Positions 4,676 through 5,386 of a stretch of 5,386 bases of DNA are shown piece after piece (positions within the stretch are counted from its first letter, which is position 1; every line of letters starts with the position of its first letter). Both the position numbers and the translations under genes were made by a program. The stretch is from Abditibacteriota bacterium (GTDB lineage: Bacteria > Armatimonadota > UBA5829). The notes under the pieces are model-generated. The model made no database searches. It saw only the letters and a list, made by a program, of their open reading frames with translations, and was not told the DNA's origin. The stretch spans positions 1 to 5,386 of the forward strand of contig JAGDAG010000106.1 in NCBI GenBank assembly GCA_017959625.1, in the 5' to 3' direction.

Positions 4676-5386
4676 ATGAATTATCTTTTAGGGATCGATA
4701 TAGGGACTTCGGGAGCCAAAACTGTGCTTCTTGACACGGACAGCGGAAAAATAGCCGCTTCGGTCCTTAAGGAATATCCCCTTTATACCCCCCGCCCTCT
4801 CTGGGCCCAGCAGGAGCCGGAGGACTGGTGGAACGCGGCTGTATGGGGCATAAGGGAGGTCCTGGAAAAAGCCGGCGCCGAAGCCGGCGACGTAAAAGCC
4901 GTGGGGCTCACCGGACAGATGCACTCCTCGGTGTTTCTCGACGGGAACAACGCTTCCATACGCCCCGCCATGCTCTGGTGCGACCAGCGCACCGGAAAGG
5001 AATGCGAAGAGATCGGCCGGCTGGCGGGCAGGGACAGGATAGTGGATATCACCTGCAATCCCATGCTCACCGGCTTCACCCTGCCCAAGATCCTGTGGCT
5101 CAAAAACAACGAACCGGAAAACTATTCCAAACTCCGCAAGGTGCTTCTGCCCAAGGATTACATACGTTTCATGCTTACGGGAGAATACGCCACCGACGTT
5201 TCCGACGCCTCCGGCATGGGGATATTCGACGTCAGGAACCGCCGCTGGTCCGACGAACTCATCGAGGCCTGCGGCCTGAAAAAGGAATGGTTCGGCAAAG
5301 TTTACGAAAGCCCCGAGATCAGCGGCAGGATATCCGAGACGGCCGCGGGGCTCACGGGCCTCAGGGCGGGGACCCCGGTGGCTGCC
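4676..5386 (+). CDS. xylB: Xylulokinase, FGGY kinase family, 3' end outside the window
   Basis: Xylulokinase phosphorylates D-xylulose with ATP to D-xylulose 5-phosphate, feeding the pentose phosphate pathway in the cytoplasm. The 237 visible codons cover the N-terminal actin-like domain, about half of a usual protein of roughly 480-510 residues. Visible motifs are the phosphate-binding GIDIGTSGAKTVLLD (6-20), GLTGQMHSSVFLD (77-89) with the substrate-side M82-H83, RPAMLWCDQRT (96-106), and LLPKDYIRFMLTGE (157-170) followed by DVSDASG (174-180), which closely matches E. coli XylB. The window ends at GTPVAA, just before where the GGGDNAAGA-type segment with the catalytic aspartate should follow. 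The start is ATG 4676, with GGAGG at 4664-4668 seven bases upstream. It has its own promoter and diverges from the tRNA operon. Other FGGY kinases (gluconate, ribulose, glycerol) fit less well than xylulose because of the QMH and PKDY motifs. Confidence 0.9.
   Translation, partial: MNYLLGIDIGTSGAKTVLLDTDSGKIAASVLKEYPLYTPRPLWAQQEPEDWWNAAVWGIREVLEKAGAEAGDVKAVGLTGQMHSSVFLDGNNASIRPAMLWCDQRTGKECEEIGRLAGRDRIVDITCNPMLTGFTLPKILWLKNNEPENYSKLRKVLLPKDYIRFMLTGEYATDVSDASGMGIFDVRNRRWSDELIEACGLKKEWFGKVYESPEISGRISETAAGLTGLRAGTPVAA

Noticed and set aside
4428..4679. Plus-strand ORF beginning MVGLIGFEPMTSPLSGARSN
   Set aside because: This is the antisense translation of tRNA-Ile, another familiar annotation artefact, continuing through the promoter region.
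4783..5109. Minus-strand ORFs (including 4688-4924) opposite xylB
   Set aside because: The plus strand encodes clear FGGY kinase motifs throughout; these are shadow frames.

Overview
The window is bacterial chromosomal DNA of fairly high GC content with normal bacterial expression signals: TATAAT-type -10 boxes, GGAGG-type ribosome binding sites, an intrinsic terminator, and tRNA genes with encoded CCA. The proteins are a DUF6785-type membrane protein, a GH38 alpha-mannosidase and a xylulokinase. Isoleucine is often encoded by ATA despite the GC-rich third positions. This mix recalls glycan-degrading lineages such as Armatimonadota/Abditibacteriota, Lentisphaerota or Planctomycetota. That placement is a weak inference from memory of where DUF6785 proteins occur, and the window has no marker gene to settle it. 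No phage, transposon or CRISPR array is visible.

Layout. Positions 1-324 carry no complete gene. They hold a probable leftward promoter (51-79) for a gene beyond the left edge, a GC-rich stretch with three copies of a short repeat and a perfect 9-bp hairpin (121-226), and a rightward promoter (-10 at 286-291). That promoter probably drives a two-gene operon: a 634-residue polytopic membrane protein of the uncharacterised DUF6785 type (325-2229) and, 16 bases later, a 685-residue cytoplasmic GH38 alpha-mannosidase (2246-4303). The operon ends at a strong hairpin terminator (4312-4347) that also has a T-run on the other strand, so it can stop the converging tRNA transcript.

The tRNA operon runs leftward: tRNA-Ile(GAT) at 4505-4429, then tRNA-Ala(TGC) at 4424-4349, four bases apart. 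This is the order normally seen inside 16S-23S rRNA spacers, but a protein gene rather than 23S rRNA follows. Its promoter has exact TTGACA and TATAAT boxes and a good UP-element match. Back to back with it, a rightward promoter with an extended -10 (4614-4642) drives a xylulokinase gene (xylB) starting at 4676 and cut by the right edge after 237 codons, just before the expected catalytic aspartate.

How the genes may work together: the membrane protein and the mannosidase probably form one functional unit, possibly import of a mannoside followed by its hydrolysis in the cytoplasm, but transport by DUF6785 proteins is a guess. Xylulokinase feeds D-xylulose into the pentose phosphate pathway and has its own promoter, so its link to the mannosidase operon is only the general theme of sugar use. 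I see no clearly new system. The points most worth a second look are the DUF6785-GH38 pair, the stand-alone Ile-Ala tRNA pair and the repeat cluster near the left end.
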